64,000 nucleotides of DNA from Erwinia aphidicola. GTDB lineage: Bacteria > Pseudomonadota > Gammaproteobacteria > Enterobacterales > Enterobacteriaceae. Of the stretch, positions 19,058-28,146 are shown piece by piece. The stretch is from positions 3,162,001-3,226,000 of the forward strand of contig NZ_JAMKCQ010000001.1 of assembly GCF_024169515.1 (NCBI RefSeq), written 5' to 3'. The notes under the pieces are model-generated. The model ran no database searches and was not told where the DNA came from. It saw only the letters and a program-made list of their open reading frames with translations. A program made the position numbers and the translations under genes. The stretch's first letter is position 1. Every line of letters begins with the position of its first letter.

Positions 19058-19534
19058 CTACGAATAGATCGCCGTAATGGAAGCGCTGCCCAGCGAATGG
19101 AAATGCACGTTGAAACCGACCATAGCGCCACTGGCGTTCTCATCCACTTCCAGCGTCTCTACATCAATGGCATGCACGGTAAAGATATAACGGTGCGATT
19201 CGCCTTTCGGCGGTGCCGCGCCGCCGTAACCTGCGCTGCCGAAATCGGTGCGCGTCTGCACCGCGCCGGCTGGCAGCTCCGCTTTGCCGGAACCGGCGCC
19301 CTGCGGAAGCTCGCGCACCCCGGCTGGCAGGTTCGCCACCACCCAGTGCCACCAGCCGGAGCCGGTGGGGGCATCGGGGTCATAACAGGTGATAACAAAA
19401 CTTTTGGTGCCGGCAGGCACGTCATCCCACTTCAGGTGCGGCGACAGGTTATCACCCTGATAGCCCATCGCATTCAATACCTGGCGCTCCGGCAGCTTAT
19501 CGCCGTCGTTAAAATCGTGACTCAAAAGCTTCAT
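19058..19534 (-). CDS. ybhB: YbhB, phosphatidylethanolamine-binding-protein (PEBP/RKIP) family
   Basis: A 158-residue soluble protein of the bacterial PEBP family. The ligand-pocket motifs are present: SPHLKWDDVPAGTKSFVITCYDPDAPTGSGWWHWVV with its DPD and WHW, and the second block GYGGAAPPKGESHRYIFTVHAID with the PP...HRY histidine. Molecular function in bacteria is not settled. It keeps its E. coli position near pgl and bioA, but here two extra genes (19711-21431) stand between it and bioA. Confidence 0.93.
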   Translation of the reverse strand: MKLLSHDFNDGDKLPERQVLNAMGYQGDNLSPHLKWDDVPAGTKSFVITCYDPDAPTGSGWWHWVVANLPAGVRELPQGAGSGKAELPAGAVQTRTDFGSAGYGGAAPPKGESHRYIFTVHAIDVETLEVDENASGAMVGFNVHFHSLGSASITAIYS

Positions 19535-19552
19535 TCCAACTCCTTAACTTTC

Positions 19553-19703
19553 ATATTTGAGGCTGCATCTGCGTTAACTGCGCTCGTTATTCGGGCCATC
19601 CCTGGCCCTCACCCCTTAGGGGGCCGCTGTAAACAGCGTTCAAATCGGTTCCTGACTGATTTGTCATTCTCTTGTCGCCTTGATGCAACCTCAACTATTT
19701 TGG
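19553..19703. repeat. Second MITE-like palindromic element, between ybhB and the DJ-1-like gene
   Basis: The ends TTGAGGCTGCATCTGCG and CGCCTTGATGCAACCTCAA are inverted repeats of each other. The left end, reverse-complemented (AACGAGCGCAGTTAACGCAG), aligns with the right end of the modA-modB element (AATGAGAGCAGCCAACGCAG), and the right ends share GCGGCA/GCGACA blocks. The middle (GGGCCATCCCTGGCCCTCACCCCTTAGGG) is unrelated to the first copy. The element is therefore longer and its core may differ. Confidence 0.65.
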
Positions 19704-19710
19704 TTAGCAA

Positions 19711-20391
19711 TTATTGATGTAACAACTTCAGCAGCTCTTCGGCCGCAGCAGCGGAGGAGGCCGGGTTTTGTCCGGTGACCAGGTGGCCGTCGGTCAGGAC
19801 ATAAACACCCCAGTTATCCGTGTGTTCAAACTGGCCGCCAAGCTTTTTCAGCTCGTCCTCAACCAAAAAAGGTACCATATTCGTCAGCCCAACGGCATGC
19901 TCCTCGCTGTTGGTAAAGCCGGTCACCCGTTTGCCCGCCACCAGCGGCGTACCGTCCGGTTTCCTGGCGTGGCGCAGCACGCCCGGCGCGTGGCAGACGG
20001 CGGCAACCGGTTTACCGTTGGCGAACAGCGTTTCGATTAAAGCAATACTGGCTTCATCTTCCGCTAAGTCCCACAGCGGGCCGTGGCCCCCGGGGTAGAA
20101 CACCGCATCGTAATGGCCGGGATCGATATTTTTCAGCTGCTGCGTATTGGCCAGCGCCTGCTGAGCAATGGGGTCCTGGCGGAAGCGTTCGGTATCGGGA
20201 GTTTGTGCATCCGGGGCGTCGCTGACCGGGTCGAGCGGCGGCTGCCCCCCGGCGGGAGAAGCCAGCACCACATTGATATGGGCGTCAAAAAAGACATAGT
20301 ACGGCGCGGCAAACTCCTCCAGCCAGAAGCCGGTCTTTTTACCGCTATCGCCCAGCTTATCGTGGGAGGTTAATACCATCAGGATCCTCAC
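19711..20391 (-). CDS. DJ-1/PfpI-family protein, Hsp31/glyoxalase III-like
   Basis: A 226-residue class I glutamine-amidotransferase-like protein. It has the nucleophile elbow VAAVCHAPG with Cys133-His134, the acidic residue in GFWLEEFAAPY near residue 25, and the oxyanion segment YPGGHGPLWDL. The arrangement is that of the Hsp31/YedU/Hsp3x branch, members of which act as glutathione-independent glyoxalases or deglycases. The length fits the short (non-chaperone) form. Its ATG overlaps the end of the oxidoreductase gene upstream by 4 bases, so both are probably expressed together, which would fit reactive-carbonyl detoxification. The precise substrate is unknown. Confidence 0.85.
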   Translation of the reverse strand: MRILMVLTSHDKLGDSGKKTGFWLEEFAAPYYVFFDAHINVVLASPAGGQPPLDPVSDAPDAQTPDTERFRQDPIAQQALANTQQLKNIDPGHYDAVFYPGGHGPLWDLAEDEASIALIETLFANGKPVAAVCHAPGVLRHARKPDGTPLVAGKRVTGFTNSEEHAVGLTNMVPFLVEDELKKLGGQFEHTDNWGVYVLTDGHLVTGQNPASSAAAAEELLKLLHQ

Positions 20392-21431
20392 GGCCGATCC
20401 CCCGCAACGCGAATCACCACCTTGCCGAAGTTTTCCCCCTGCAGCATGCCGATAAAGGTTTCTGGTGCCTTATCCAGACCGTCGACAATATGTTCGCGGA
20501 ACACCAGGCGATCTTCCGCCACCCACTGGCTCATCTGGCGGAAAAACTCGTCAAAGCGGTGGCCGTAGTCCTGGTTAATGATAAAGCCCTGCACGCGCAG
20601 GCGTTTGCGCAGGATCGCACTTTGCAGCAGCGGCAGACGGTCAGGGCCGGCAGGAACGCCGGTGCTGTTGTAGTCGGCTATCAGCCCGCAGACCGGGATG
20701 CGCCCTTTGGTATTCATCAGAGGTAATATCGCATCGAATACCCGCCCACCGACGCTTTCAAAGTAGACATCGATACCATCCGGGCAGTGGCGCTTCAGCT
20801 GCTGTTCCAGATTGTCATCGCGGTGATCCAGGCAGCGGTCGAAGCCCAGCTTCTCTTCGGCGTAGCGGCATTTCTCCGCACCGCCCGCAATCCCGACCAC
20901 GTGGCAGCCCTTGATTTTGGCGATCTGCCCGACCAGCGAACCGACAGCCCCCGTGGCGGCCGCGACCACCACCGTCTCGCCCGGCTGCGGGTTACCGATA
21001 TCCAGCAGGCCCATATAGGCGGTGAAGCCCGGCATGCCCAACATGCCCAGCGCCCAGGAAGGGTGTTCCAGCACCGGGCCGCTGAGCTTAAGCAGGTCTC
21101 GCCCGTCAGACAGCGCGAAATCCTGCCAGCCGTTGCCGCTCACCACCCAGTCGCCCGCGCTGAAATCAGGATTTTCTGAGCGCTCAACAATCGCTACCGT
21201 GCCGCCGCACATCACCTCATTCAGCGCGACCGGCGGAACGTAGGAAGGGGCGTCGCTCATGCGCCCGCGCATGTAAGGGTCGAGGGAGAGCCAGACGGTG
21301 CGCAGCAGCACCTGTCCCTGAGCGGGCTGCGGCACGTGCTGAGATTCCAGGCGGAAGTTCGCCTCGGTCGGCGCACCGTGCGGGCGTGAGGCCAGCAGCA
21401 GGCGGCGGTTGGTCTGTTTATCTTGTGGCAT
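20388..21431 (-). CDS. NADP-dependent medium-chain oxidoreductase, CurA/YncB-like
   Basis: A 347-residue zinc-independent medium-chain dehydrogenase/reductase in the leukotriene B4 12-hydroxydehydrogenase/curcumin reductase branch. Signatures include LRTVWLSLDPYMRGRM, the nucleotide loop VVAAATGAVGSLVGQIAKIKG, GGAEKCRYAEEKLGFD (NADP-binding Lys/Arg) and YFESVGGRVFDAILPLM. Such enzymes reduce the double bond of alpha,beta-unsaturated ketones. It is coupled by a 4-base overlap to the DJ-1-like gene. It most resembles E. coli YncB (CurA), which lies elsewhere in that genome, so I leave the symbol open. Confidence 0.88.
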   Translation of the reverse strand: MPQDKQTNRRLLLASRPHGAPTEANFRLESQHVPQPAQGQVLLRTVWLSLDPYMRGRMSDAPSYVPPVALNEVMCGGTVAIVERSENPDFSAGDWVVSGNGWQDFALSDGRDLLKLSGPVLEHPSWALGMLGMPGFTAYMGLLDIGNPQPGETVVVAAATGAVGSLVGQIAKIKGCHVVGIAGGAEKCRYAEEKLGFDRCLDHRDDNLEQQLKRHCPDGIDVYFESVGGRVFDAILPLMNTKGRIPVCGLIADYNSTGVPAGPDRLPLLQSAILRKRLRVQGFIINQDYGHRFDEFFRQMSQWVAEDRLVFREHIVDGLDKAPETFIGMLQGENFGKVVIRVAGDRP

Positions 21432-21532
21432 AGTTCCTCCGATTTCTTAATGCGGCAGTAGTGCCGCTTAAAAACGTTCTAAAAGCGTAGCGCATCACGC
21501 TTTTGCCTGCCGGGAGGGTGAGCCGATCCTGA

Positions 21533-22819
21533 TTAATTAAACAGGGCCGGATGAGCAATAGCTTCGCTGATGGCGTGCGTTAACTGCGCCAGCGCCGCCG
21601 GGGAGATGATATAGGGCGGCATCAGGTAGATCAGGTGACCAAACGGACGGATCCACACGCCCTGTTCGACAAAGAACTGCTGCATCGCCGCCATATTCAC
21701 CGGTCGCTGCGTCTCTACCACGCCAATCGCGCCCAGCACCCGCACGTCCGCCACGGCAGGGTGGTCGCGCAACGGCAGCAGCGCGGCGGCCAGCTGGCTT
21801 TCAATTGCGGCGACCTGAGCAGGCCAGTGGTTCTCCTGCAGTATCGCCAGGCTTTCGGCGGCCACCGCGCAGGCCAGCGGATTGCCCATAAAGGTTGGCC
21901 CGTGCATAAAGCAGCCGGCAGTGCCCTGGCTGATGGTATCGGCCACATGGCGGCTGGTCAGCGTGGCGGAGAGCGTCATGCTGCCGCCGGTTAGCGCTTT
22001 TCCAACGCAGAGAATATCCGGGGCGATCTGCGCGTGTTCACAGGCAAACAGCCTGCCGGTGCGGCCAAAACCGGTGGCGATCTCATCGGCAATCAGCAGC
22101 AGCGAATAGCGGTCGCACAGCGCGCGCACCCGTTGCAGATAGCGCGGATGATAAAAGCGCATCCCGCCCGCGCCCTGCACGATCGGTTCGAGGATGACGG
22201 CGCCGATCTGCTGATGATGTGCCACGATCAGCTGCTCCAGCGCATCGGCATCGCTCTCCTGCCACTCATCGTCAAAGCGGCAGGCCGGGGCCGGGGCAAA
22301 CAGATGCTCGGGCAGATAGCCCTGATACAGGCTGTGCATCGAGTTTTGCGGGTCGCACACCGACATCGCCGCGAAGGTATCGCCGTGATAGCCGTGGCGC
22401 AGGGTGAGAAACCGCTGCCGCTTTTCACCGCGCGCCTGCCAGTATTGCAGCGCCATTTTCATCGCCACCTCCACCGCCACCGAGCCGGAATCCGCCAAAA
22501 ACACGCACTGCAAATTCTGCGGCACCATGGCCAGCAGCCTGCGGCACAGCGCCACCGCCGCCGGATGGGTTATGCCGCCAAACATCACGTGTGACATCTG
22601 CGCCATCTGCGCCTGCAGCGCCCGGTTGAGGCGCGGATGGTTATAACCGTGGATCGCCGACCACCAGGACGACATGCCGTCGACCAGCTGGCGCCCGTCG
22701 GCCAGCTGTAGCGAGGTCTCCTGCGCGGCGACGATCGGGTAGCAGGGCAACGGCGCGGACATCGAGGTGTACGGATGCCAGATGTGGTCACGGTCAAAGG
22801 CAAGATCGGCTGGGGTCAT
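21533..22819 (-). CDS. bioA: Adenosylmethionine-8-amino-7-oxononanoate aminotransferase
   Basis: Transfers the amino group of S-adenosylmethionine to KAPA to give DAPA, the third biotin ring-assembly step. The 428-residue class III aminotransferase begins DLAFDRDHIWHPYTSM. It contains DGMSSWWSAIHGYNHP, the PLP-phosphate block DSGSVAVEVAMKMALQYW, RHGYHGDTFAAMSVCDP, and the PLP lysine in CVGKALTGGSMTL. It is divergent from bioBFCD across the BirA operator. Confidence 0.97.
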   Translation of the reverse strand: MTPADLAFDRDHIWHPYTSMSAPLPCYPIVAAQETSLQLADGRQLVDGMSSWWSAIHGYNHPRLNRALQAQMAQMSHVMFGGITHPAAVALCRRLLAMVPQNLQCVFLADSGSVAVEVAMKMALQYWQARGEKRQRFLTLRHGYHGDTFAAMSVCDPQNSMHSLYQGYLPEHLFAPAPACRFDDEWQESDADALEQLIVAHHQQIGAVILEPIVQGAGGMRFYHPRYLQRVRALCDRYSLLLIADEIATGFGRTGRLFACEHAQIAPDILCVGKALTGGSMTLSATLTSRHVADTISQGTAGCFMHGPTFMGNPLACAVAAESLAILQENHWPAQVAAIESQLAAALLPLRDHPAVADVRVLGAIGVVETQRPVNMAAMQQFFVEQGVWIRPFGHLIYLMPPYIISPAALAQLTHAISEAIAHPALFN

Positions 22820-22827
22820 AAAATCAC

Positions 22828-22860
22828 TTGTAAACCAAAAATAAAATATTTAGTTTACAA
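22828..22860. promoter_or_regulatory. BirA (biotin repressor) operator between bioA and bioB
   Basis: TTGTAAACC and GTTTACAA are inverted repeats separated by an AT-rich stretch of 16 bases, matching the bio operator of E. coli (TTGTAAACC...GGTTTACAA). It sits between the divergent starts (bioA at 22819, bioB at 22909), so one BirA-biotinoyl-AMP dimer pair can silence both promoters. Confidence 0.9.
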
Positions 22861-22908
22861 GTATAACCAGGCCGTGAAGATAAATGACAGACTTTTTTGG
22901 AGCAAGCA

Positions 22909-23940
22909 ATGGCACATCGTTGGACTATTTCTCAGGCGCAGGCGCTGTTTGAAAAACCCTTTCTCGAACTGATGTTTGAGGCGCAGCAGGTACACCGCCA
23001 GCATTTCGACCCGCGCCAGGTGCAGGTCAGTACGCTGCTGTCGATCAAAACCGGCGCCTGTCCGGAGGACTGCAAATACTGTCCGCAGAGCGCGCGCTAC
23101 AAAACCGGGCTGGAGTCCGAGCGCCTGATGGAAGTGGAGGAGGTGCTGATCTCGGCGCGCAAGGCCAAGGCCGCCGGCTCCGGCCGTTTCTGCATGGGGG
23201 CGGCGTGGAAAAATCCGCACGAGCGCGATATGCCGTATCTGGAAAAGATGGTGCAGGGCGTGAAAGCGATGGGGCTGGAAACCTGCATGACGCTGGGGTC
23301 GCTGAGCGAGCAGCAGGCGCAGCGCCTGGCCGATGCCGGGCTGGATTTCTATAACCATAACCTTGACACCTCGCCGGAATTTTACGGCAGCATTATCACC
23401 ACGCGCAGCTACCAGGAGCGCCTGGATACGCTGGGCAAGGTGCGCGATGCCGGGATTAAAGTCTGCTCCGGCGGCATTGTCGGATTGGGCGAAACGGTCA
23501 GCGACCGCGCCGGGCTACTGGTACAGCTGGCGAACCTGCCCACCCCGCCGGAGAGCGTGCCGATCAACATGCTGGTCAAGGTGAAAGGTACGCCGCTGGC
23601 GGATAACGATGACGTCGATCCGTTTGATTTTGTGCGGACCATCGCGGTGGCGCGCATCATGATGCCTGGCTCCCATGTGCGGCTCTCCGCCGGGCGTGAG
23701 CAGATGAGCGAACAGACTCAGGCGATGTGCTTTATGGCCGGCGCCAACTCGATCTTCTACGGCTGTAAGCTGCTCACCACGCCGAACCCGGAGGAGGACA
23801 AAGATCTGCTGCTGTTCCGCAAGCTGGGTCTCAACCCGCAGCATACGGAGACCCACCGCGGCGATAACGAACAGCAGCAGGCGCTGGCGGCGCAGCTGAT
23901 GACGGCCGATAACGACCTGTTTTACAACGCGGCACGATAA
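22909..23940 (+). CDS. bioB: Biotin synthase
   Basis: A radical SAM enzyme that inserts sulfur into dethiobiotin. I start it at the ATG at 22909 ([18 protein letters not shown]), with GGAG ahead. This gives 343 residues (346 in E. coli). The radical SAM cluster motif [11 protein letters not shown] (CxxxCxxC) is near residue 50, the [2Fe-2S] ligands lie in [13 protein letters not shown] and ETCMTLG, and the conserved Arg is in RLSAGREQM. The stop overlaps the bioF ATG by one base (TAATG). Confidence 0.97.
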   Translation: MAHRWTISQAQALFEKPFLELMFEAQQVHRQHFDPRQVQVSTLLSIKTGACPEDCKYCPQSARYKTGLESERLMEVEEVLISARKAKAAGSGRFCMGAAWKNPHERDMPYLEKMVQGVKAMGLETCMTLGSLSEQQAQRLADAGLDFYNHNLDTSPEFYGSIITTRSYQERLDTLGKVRDAGIKVCSGGIVGLGETVSDRAGLLVQLANLPTPPESVPINMLVKVKGTPLADNDDVDPFDFVRTIAVARIMMPGSHVRLSAGREQMSEQTQAMCFMAGANSIFYGCKLLTTPNPEEDKDLLLFRKLGLNPQHTETHRGDNEQQQALAAQLMTADNDLFYNAAR

Positions 23941-25091
23941 TGGCCTGGTCACAGCGAATGAAGCAGGCGCTGGAAACCCGCCGCCTGCACGGCCAGTATC
24001 GCCAGCGGCAGGTGAACGAATACGCCGATGCGCGCAGCCTGCGGGTCGACGGCCATGATTACCGCAATTTCTCTGCCAACGACTACCTCGGGCTGAGCCA
24101 CGATGCGCGCATTGTGGCCGCCTGGCAGCAGGGCGCGGCCCGCTATGGCGTGGGCGCGGGCGGTTCAGCGCACGTTACCGGCTATCGCGCCCCGCAGGCG
24201 GAGTTTGAGCAGCAGCTGGCAGAGTGGCTAGGCTACTCGCGCGCGCTGCTGTTTATCTCCGGCTTTGCCGCTAACCAGGCGGTAATTACCGCGATGATGG
24301 CCAAAGACGATCGTATCTTTGCCGATAAGCTGTGCCACGCCTCGCTGCTGGAAGCCGCCAGCCTCTGCCCGGCCACGCTGCGCCGTTTTAGCCACAATCA
24401 GCCGCCCGCGCTGGCTTCCCTGCTGGCCACGGCGGGCAGTGGGGAGACGCTGGTGGTCACCGAAGGGCTGTTCAGCATGGATGGCGACCGCGCCCCGCTG
24501 GCGGCGCTGCAGCAGCTGGCTCAACGGCACAACAGCTGGCTGCTGGTGGATGATGCGCACGGTATTGGCGTCTGCGGCGAACAGGGGCGCGGCAGCTGCT
24601 GGCAGCAGGGGGTGAAACCACAGCTGCTGATCGTCACCTTTGGCAAAGCTTTTGGCGTCAGCGGCGCGGCGCTGCTGTGCGATGACGCCACCGCGGAATA
24701 TCTGCTGCAGTTTGCCCGCCACCTGATCTACAGCACTGCCATGCCGCCAGCGCAGATCTGTGCGTTGCAGGCGGCACTGGTCTGCGTGCAGCAGGGCGAT
24801 GAGCAGCGGCAAAGGTTGAGGGATAATATTGGCTATTTTCGCCAGCACGCCAGCGGCTTGCGCTGGAAGCTGGCCGCATCGGACAGCGCCATCCAACCGC
24901 TGATGGTCGGCGATGAGCAGGCAGCCCTCGCGCTGGCACAGCGGCTACGCGCGGCGGGCTGCTGGGTGAGTGCCATCCGCCCGCCGACCGTACCGCCCGG
25001 CACCTCACGGCTGCGCATCACCCTCAGCGCGGCGCACCAAGATTCCGATATCGATGCCCTGCTGGAGGTGCTGCATGCTGCAAATGGTTAA
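23940..25091 (+). CDS. bioF: 8-amino-7-oxononanoate synthase (KAPA synthase)
   Basis: A PLP enzyme condensing pimeloyl-ACP with L-alanine to form KAPA. The 383 residues show [46 protein letters not shown] and the PLP lysine in [14 protein letters not shown]. The start overlaps the bioB stop, and the 3' end overlaps bioC by 17 bases. It lies third in the pathway-ordered bioBFCD operon. Confidence 0.96.
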   Translation: MAWSQRMKQALETRRLHGQYRQRQVNEYADARSLRVDGHDYRNFSANDYLGLSHDARIVAAWQQGAARYGVGAGGSAHVTGYRAPQAEFEQQLAEWLGYSRALLFISGFAANQAVITAMMAKDDRIFADKLCHASLLEAASLCPATLRRFSHNQPPALASLLATAGSGETLVVTEGLFSMDGDRAPLAALQQLAQRHNSWLLVDDAHGIGVCGEQGRGSCWQQGVKPQLLIVTFGKAFGVSGAALLCDDATAEYLLQFARHLIYSTAMPPAQICALQAALVCVQQGDEQRQRLRDNIGYFRQHASGLRWKLAASDSAIQPLMVGDEQAALALAQRLRAAGCWVSAIRPPTVPPGTSRLRITLSAAHQDSDIDALLEVLHAANG

Positions 25092-25833
25092 TAAACAGGC
25101 GGTGGCGGCGGCGTTTGGCCGGGCCGCGCACAGCTATAACCAGCATGCGGAGCTACAGCGCCAGTGCGGAGAACGCCTGATGCAGCTGGCGCGCCCCGGG
25201 CAGGAGCTGGAAGTGCTGGATGCCGGCTGCGGCACCGGCTGGTTCAGCCAGCGCTGGCGTGAAAACGGGCATGCCGTCACCGCGCTGGATCTCTCCGCGG
25301 ATATGCTGCGTCAGGCCGCTGCCGCGCAGGCTGCGCACCATTATCAGCTGGGCGACATTGAGGCGCTGCCGTTTGCCGATAACCGCTTTGACCGCAGCTG
25401 GAGCAACCTGGCGGTGCAGTGGTGCAGTTCGCTGCCGCAGGCGCTGCGCGAGCTGCAGCGCGTCACGCGCCCCGGCGGGCAGGTGCTGTTTTCCACGCTG
25501 CTCGACGGGTCGCTGAGTGAGGTGCAGCAAGCCTGGCAGCAGCTGGGGCGCTGTGCGCCGGTCAACCGCTTTGCCACGCCAGAGATGATTACAGAGGCGG
25601 CCCGCGGCATGCGGCTGTCGCTGGAGTGCTATCCCCTGACGCTGGCGTTTGCGGACGTGCTCAGCGCGCTGCGTTCCCTGAAGGGCATCGGCGCCACCCA
25701 TCTGCATCAGGGGCGCGATGCGCTGGCGTTGAGCCGTGGCGCGCTGCAGCGGCTGGAGCAGGTCTGGCCGCGCGATGAACGCGGCTGCCTGCTGAGTTAT
25801 CAACTGGTATCAGGAGTGATTGAGTGTGAGTAA
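25075..25833 (+). CDS. bioC: Malonyl-ACP O-methyltransferase
   Basis: Methylates malonyl-ACP so that it can enter fatty-acid elongation and become pimeloyl-ACP methyl ester. I place the start at the ATG at 25075 ([18 protein letters not shown]), six bases after GGAGG inside bioF. The ATG at 25084 is the alternative. The protein has about 252 residues, with the SAM motif [15 protein letters not shown] and the family block [18 protein letters not shown], and ends [17 protein letters not shown]. It overlaps bioF upstream and bioD downstream. The esterase BioH, needed later, is not in this window. Confidence 0.94.
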   Translation: MLQMVNKQAVAAAFGRAAHSYNQHAELQRQCGERLMQLARPGQELEVLDAGCGTGWFSQRWRENGHAVTALDLSADMLRQAAAAQAAHHYQLGDIEALPFADNRFDRSWSNLAVQWCSSLPQALRELQRVTRPGGQVLFSTLLDGSLSEVQQAWQQLGRCAPVNRFATPEMITEAARGMRLSLECYPLTLAFADVLSALRSLKGIGATHLHQGRDALALSRGALQRLEQVWPRDERGCLLSYQLVSGVIECE

Positions 25834-26497
25834 GCGCTGGTTTGTCACCGGAACGGATACGGAAGTGGGGAAGACAGTGGCCAGCTGTGCACTGTTGCAG
25901 GCGGCGAAAGCCGCGGGATGGCGCTGTGCAGGCTACAAGCCGGTGGCCTCCGGCTGTGAGGTGACGCCTGAGGGCGTGCGCAACAGTGATGCGCTGGCGC
26001 TGCAGCGCACTGCCAGCGTCTGGCTGCCGTATCAGCAGGTCAACCCGCTGGCGTTTATCGAGCCGACCTCGCCGCATATTGTCAGCGCCGAAGAGCAGCG
26101 CCCGATCAGCGCCCGCCAGCTCTCTGCCGGGCTGGAGACGGTTGCACAACAGGCTGACTGGGTGCTGACCGAAGGGGCCGGTGGCTGGTTCACGCCGCTG
26201 TCGGAAAGTCTGACCTTTGCCGACTGGGTGGTGCAGGAGCAGCTGCCGGTGATTCTGGTGGTGGGCGTTAAGCTGGGCTGTATTAATCACGCCTTACTCA
26301 CCGCGCAGGCGATTCAGGCCAGCGGCGTGCAGCTGGCGGGTTGGATTGCCAACGGCGTGCTGCCTGCGGGTAAACGTCACCAGGAGTATATGGCGACGTT
26401 AACCCGCACGATCCCGGCACCGCTGCTGGGCGAGATCCCGCATCTGCCGGGTGGAGAGGGGTTTGATGAGGTGGGGCGGTTTATTACCTTGCCGTAA
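25826..26497 (+). CDS. bioD: ATP-dependent dethiobiotin synthetase
   Basis: Closes the ureido ring of biotin from DAPA, CO2 and ATP. I use the GTG at 25826 (reading [17 protein letters not shown]), as in E. coli, where bioD also begins with GTG. GGAG lies nine bases before it. An in-frame TTG at 25820 is less likely. The 223 residues include the P-loop GTDTEVGKTV, GYKPVASG, NPLAFIEPTSPH and EGAGGWFTPL. It overlaps the bioC end by 8 bases and is the last gene of the operon. Confidence 0.95.
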   Translation: MSKRWFVTGTDTEVGKTVASCALLQAAKAAGWRCAGYKPVASGCEVTPEGVRNSDALALQRTASVWLPYQQVNPLAFIEPTSPHIVSAEEQRPISARQLSAGLETVAQQADWVLTEGAGGWFTPLSESLTFADWVVQEQLPVILVVGVKLGCINHALLTAQAIQASGVQLAGWIANGVLPAGKRHQEYMATLTRTIPAPLLGEIPHLPGGEGFDEVGRFITLP

Positions 26498-26499
26498 AC

Positions 26500-26554
26500 G
26501 GGTCAGGCATGCCTGACCCCTACGCACATCGTAGGGGACGGGCATGCCCGTCCC
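26500..26554. repeat. Two head-to-head palindromic units after bioD
   Basis: GGGTCAGGCATGCCTGACCC plus CTACG (26500-26524) is followed by GTAGGGG then ACGGGCATGCCCGT (26531-26554). These are the form of the repeat with a perfect GGCATGCC centre and no A-rich loop. The two edges face each other. They lie between convergent bioD and the ABC ATPase gene and may terminate both. Confidence 0.75.
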
Positions 26555-26561
26555 GCAAACC

Positions 26562-27278
26562 TCACACCGTCAGCCAGGTATTCACCATGCTCTCATCCAG
26601 CTGCGCCACCGTGCCGTGCGCCACGTTGCGCCCGCGGTGCAGCAGCAGGAAGTAGTCAGCCACGCGGCGAATAAACGACAGGCGCTGCTCCAGCAGCAAA
26701 ATGGTCATCCCGAAATCATGATTCAGGCGATGGATCAGGTTGCCCATCTCCTCTTCCAGCCAGGGCGACATGCCTTCGGTCGGCTCATCCAGAATCAGCA
26801 GCTTCGGCTGCAGTACCAGCGCACGCGCCAGCGCCAGCTGCTGCTGCTGGTCGATCGGCAGCTCGCCGCTGCGCTGATGACGCAGCGAATAGAGCGCCGG
26901 GAACAGGTCATACACCATCTGGGGGATAGCCCGGTGGCGTTCCATACCGGCACCGGCCAGCAGAGCGATTTGCAGGTTCTCTTCAATACTCATCTGCGAA
27001 AAGATGTGTCGCCCCTGTGGAACATAGCCTATCCCCAGCGAGGCGCGTTTTTCCACCGGCTGCAGCAGCAGGTCCTGCGGTGGGCCGTTATCTTCCTGCC
27101 AGATCATCGAGCCGCTGTTAATCGGCAAATGCCCCATGATGCAGTTGACCAGCGTGGTTTTTCCCATGCCGGGCTGCCCGAGGATGCCGGTACAGGTGCC
27201 AGGTGGCAGATCGAGATCAACATCCCACAATATGTGGTTCTGCCCATAAAATTGATTAATAGAACGTAAGCTGAGCAT
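26562..27278 (-). CDS. Orphan ABC ATPase, LivF/UrtE-like, with degenerate signature motif
   Basis: A 238-residue ATP-binding protein most like UrtE/LivF, the second ATPase of urea and branched-chain amino acid importers. Walker A is GQPGMGKT at 34-41, the Q-loop is YVPQGRHIF near Gln88, and Walker B is LLILDEPTEGM. MTILLLEQRL is typical of this group. Where the family has LSGGQQQQ, this protein reads LPIDQQQQ (about 140-147), so the Ser-Gly-Gly that contacts ATP across the dimer is gone. No permease, binding protein or second ATPase is nearby. The start is the ATG at 27278 with AAGGAGA six bases upstream. A GTG at 27284 is less likely. Role unknown. Confidence 0.82.
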   Translation of the reverse strand: MLSLRSINQFYGQNHILWDVDLDLPPGTCTGILGQPGMGKTTLVNCIMGHLPINSGSMIWQEDNGPPQDLLLQPVEKRASLGIGYVPQGRHIFSQMSIEENLQIALLAGAGMERHRAIPQMVYDLFPALYSLRHQRSGELPIDQQQQLALARALVLQPKLLILDEPTEGMSPWLEEEMGNLIHRLNHDFGMTILLLEQRLSFIRRVADYFLLLHRGRNVAHGTVAQLDESMVNTWLTV

Positions 27279-27811
27279 CTGCACTCTCCTTCAGACAGTT
27301 TTCGATCGCACCTGTATTGCTCCCGCTCTTTGTCGTCTGGCAAACAGTCCGGTATCTCGCTATGAAGTACCCGCGGTTTTGTGCTCCTCGCTCTGGTGTT
27401 ATGCAAGCTGCAAGCGTGAGGCGGTATGGACTAACCAATGAGTACTTGCAATTAGTGGGCCAGAGGTGGTGAACGGCGGAAAAAAGTAAAAAAAGAGACA
27501 AACTGATAACATTCATCCGCAGTTATTGGTCAGCGCGGCTAAACAATTTCCTGCAGTAAGCAGCGTGCTGCACCGGACCAGTGCCGCGGGTTAATCATTT
27601 ATGGTGCAGCTGCCACGCGAAATGGCAGTGAGAGTCAGGCGGGGAGAATAAAACGTGCCCGGCTGATTGAATGCGCGGTGCATAACATGGCCAATGCCGG
27701 GCGAAATCCCCGCTGGCGGGGGTAAAAATAAAGCAAAAAAAAATATTTGGCGGGTCGATCGCAGCGTGGGGACGATTTATACACATCAGACGCCTCAAGC
27801 GCTGAAAACAG

Positions 27812-27834
27812 TTATCCACCATTCCTGTGGATAA
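27812..27834. promoter_or_regulatory. Pair of facing DnaA boxes upstream of uvrB
   Basis: TTATCCACC (27812-27820) and TGTGGATAA (27826-27834, the complement of the perfect box TTATCCACA) face each other with 5 bases between. They are about 400 bases upstream of the uvrB start. DnaA involvement upstream of uvrB is known in E. coli, so this may be a conserved link between replication initiation and repair. Confidence 0.65.
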
Positions 27835-28050
27835 CCTTGTGCATTAGAGTGTGAAAACCCGCGCAAGGCGAGAGCGGACGCGGCTTGCGCACGGGTTGGT
27901 GCGAAACTCGGCTTCTTTATATAAATGATTAAAATCAATTAGTTAATTAAAATCAAGCCACTGGAATATTCCTGATAAGCGCCGGGTCAGATTTGTCAGC
28001 AGGCTATTGACAAATGTTAAAAGCGTAAAGCATTTGGGGATAACCTCGAC

Positions 28051-28082
28051 GCCCGTTTTGCGCATTCGTTTGCGCAACGGGC
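28051..28082. repeat. Inverted repeat (hairpin) in the uvrB leader
   Basis: GCCCGTTTTGCGCA and TGCGCAACGGGC pair with one 2-base bulge and a 6-base loop. It lies 45 bases before the LexA box. There is no T-run, so it is unlikely to be an intrinsic terminator in either direction. Confidence 0.5.
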
Positions 28083-28126
28083 GGCAAAAGTGCAGACGGG
28101 CTCTCTGCTGATGCATCATGCAAAAC

Positions 28127-28146
28127 AACTGTAATTTTATCCAGTC
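28127..28146 (+). promoter_or_regulatory. LexA box (SOS box) of uvrB
   Basis: AACTGTAATTTTATCCAGTC has the CTGT-N8-CCAG form and is nearly the same as the E. coli uvrB SOS box, including the same departure (CCAG for ACAG). It lies about 80 bases before the uvrB ATG, which indicates SOS induction. Confidence 0.85.
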
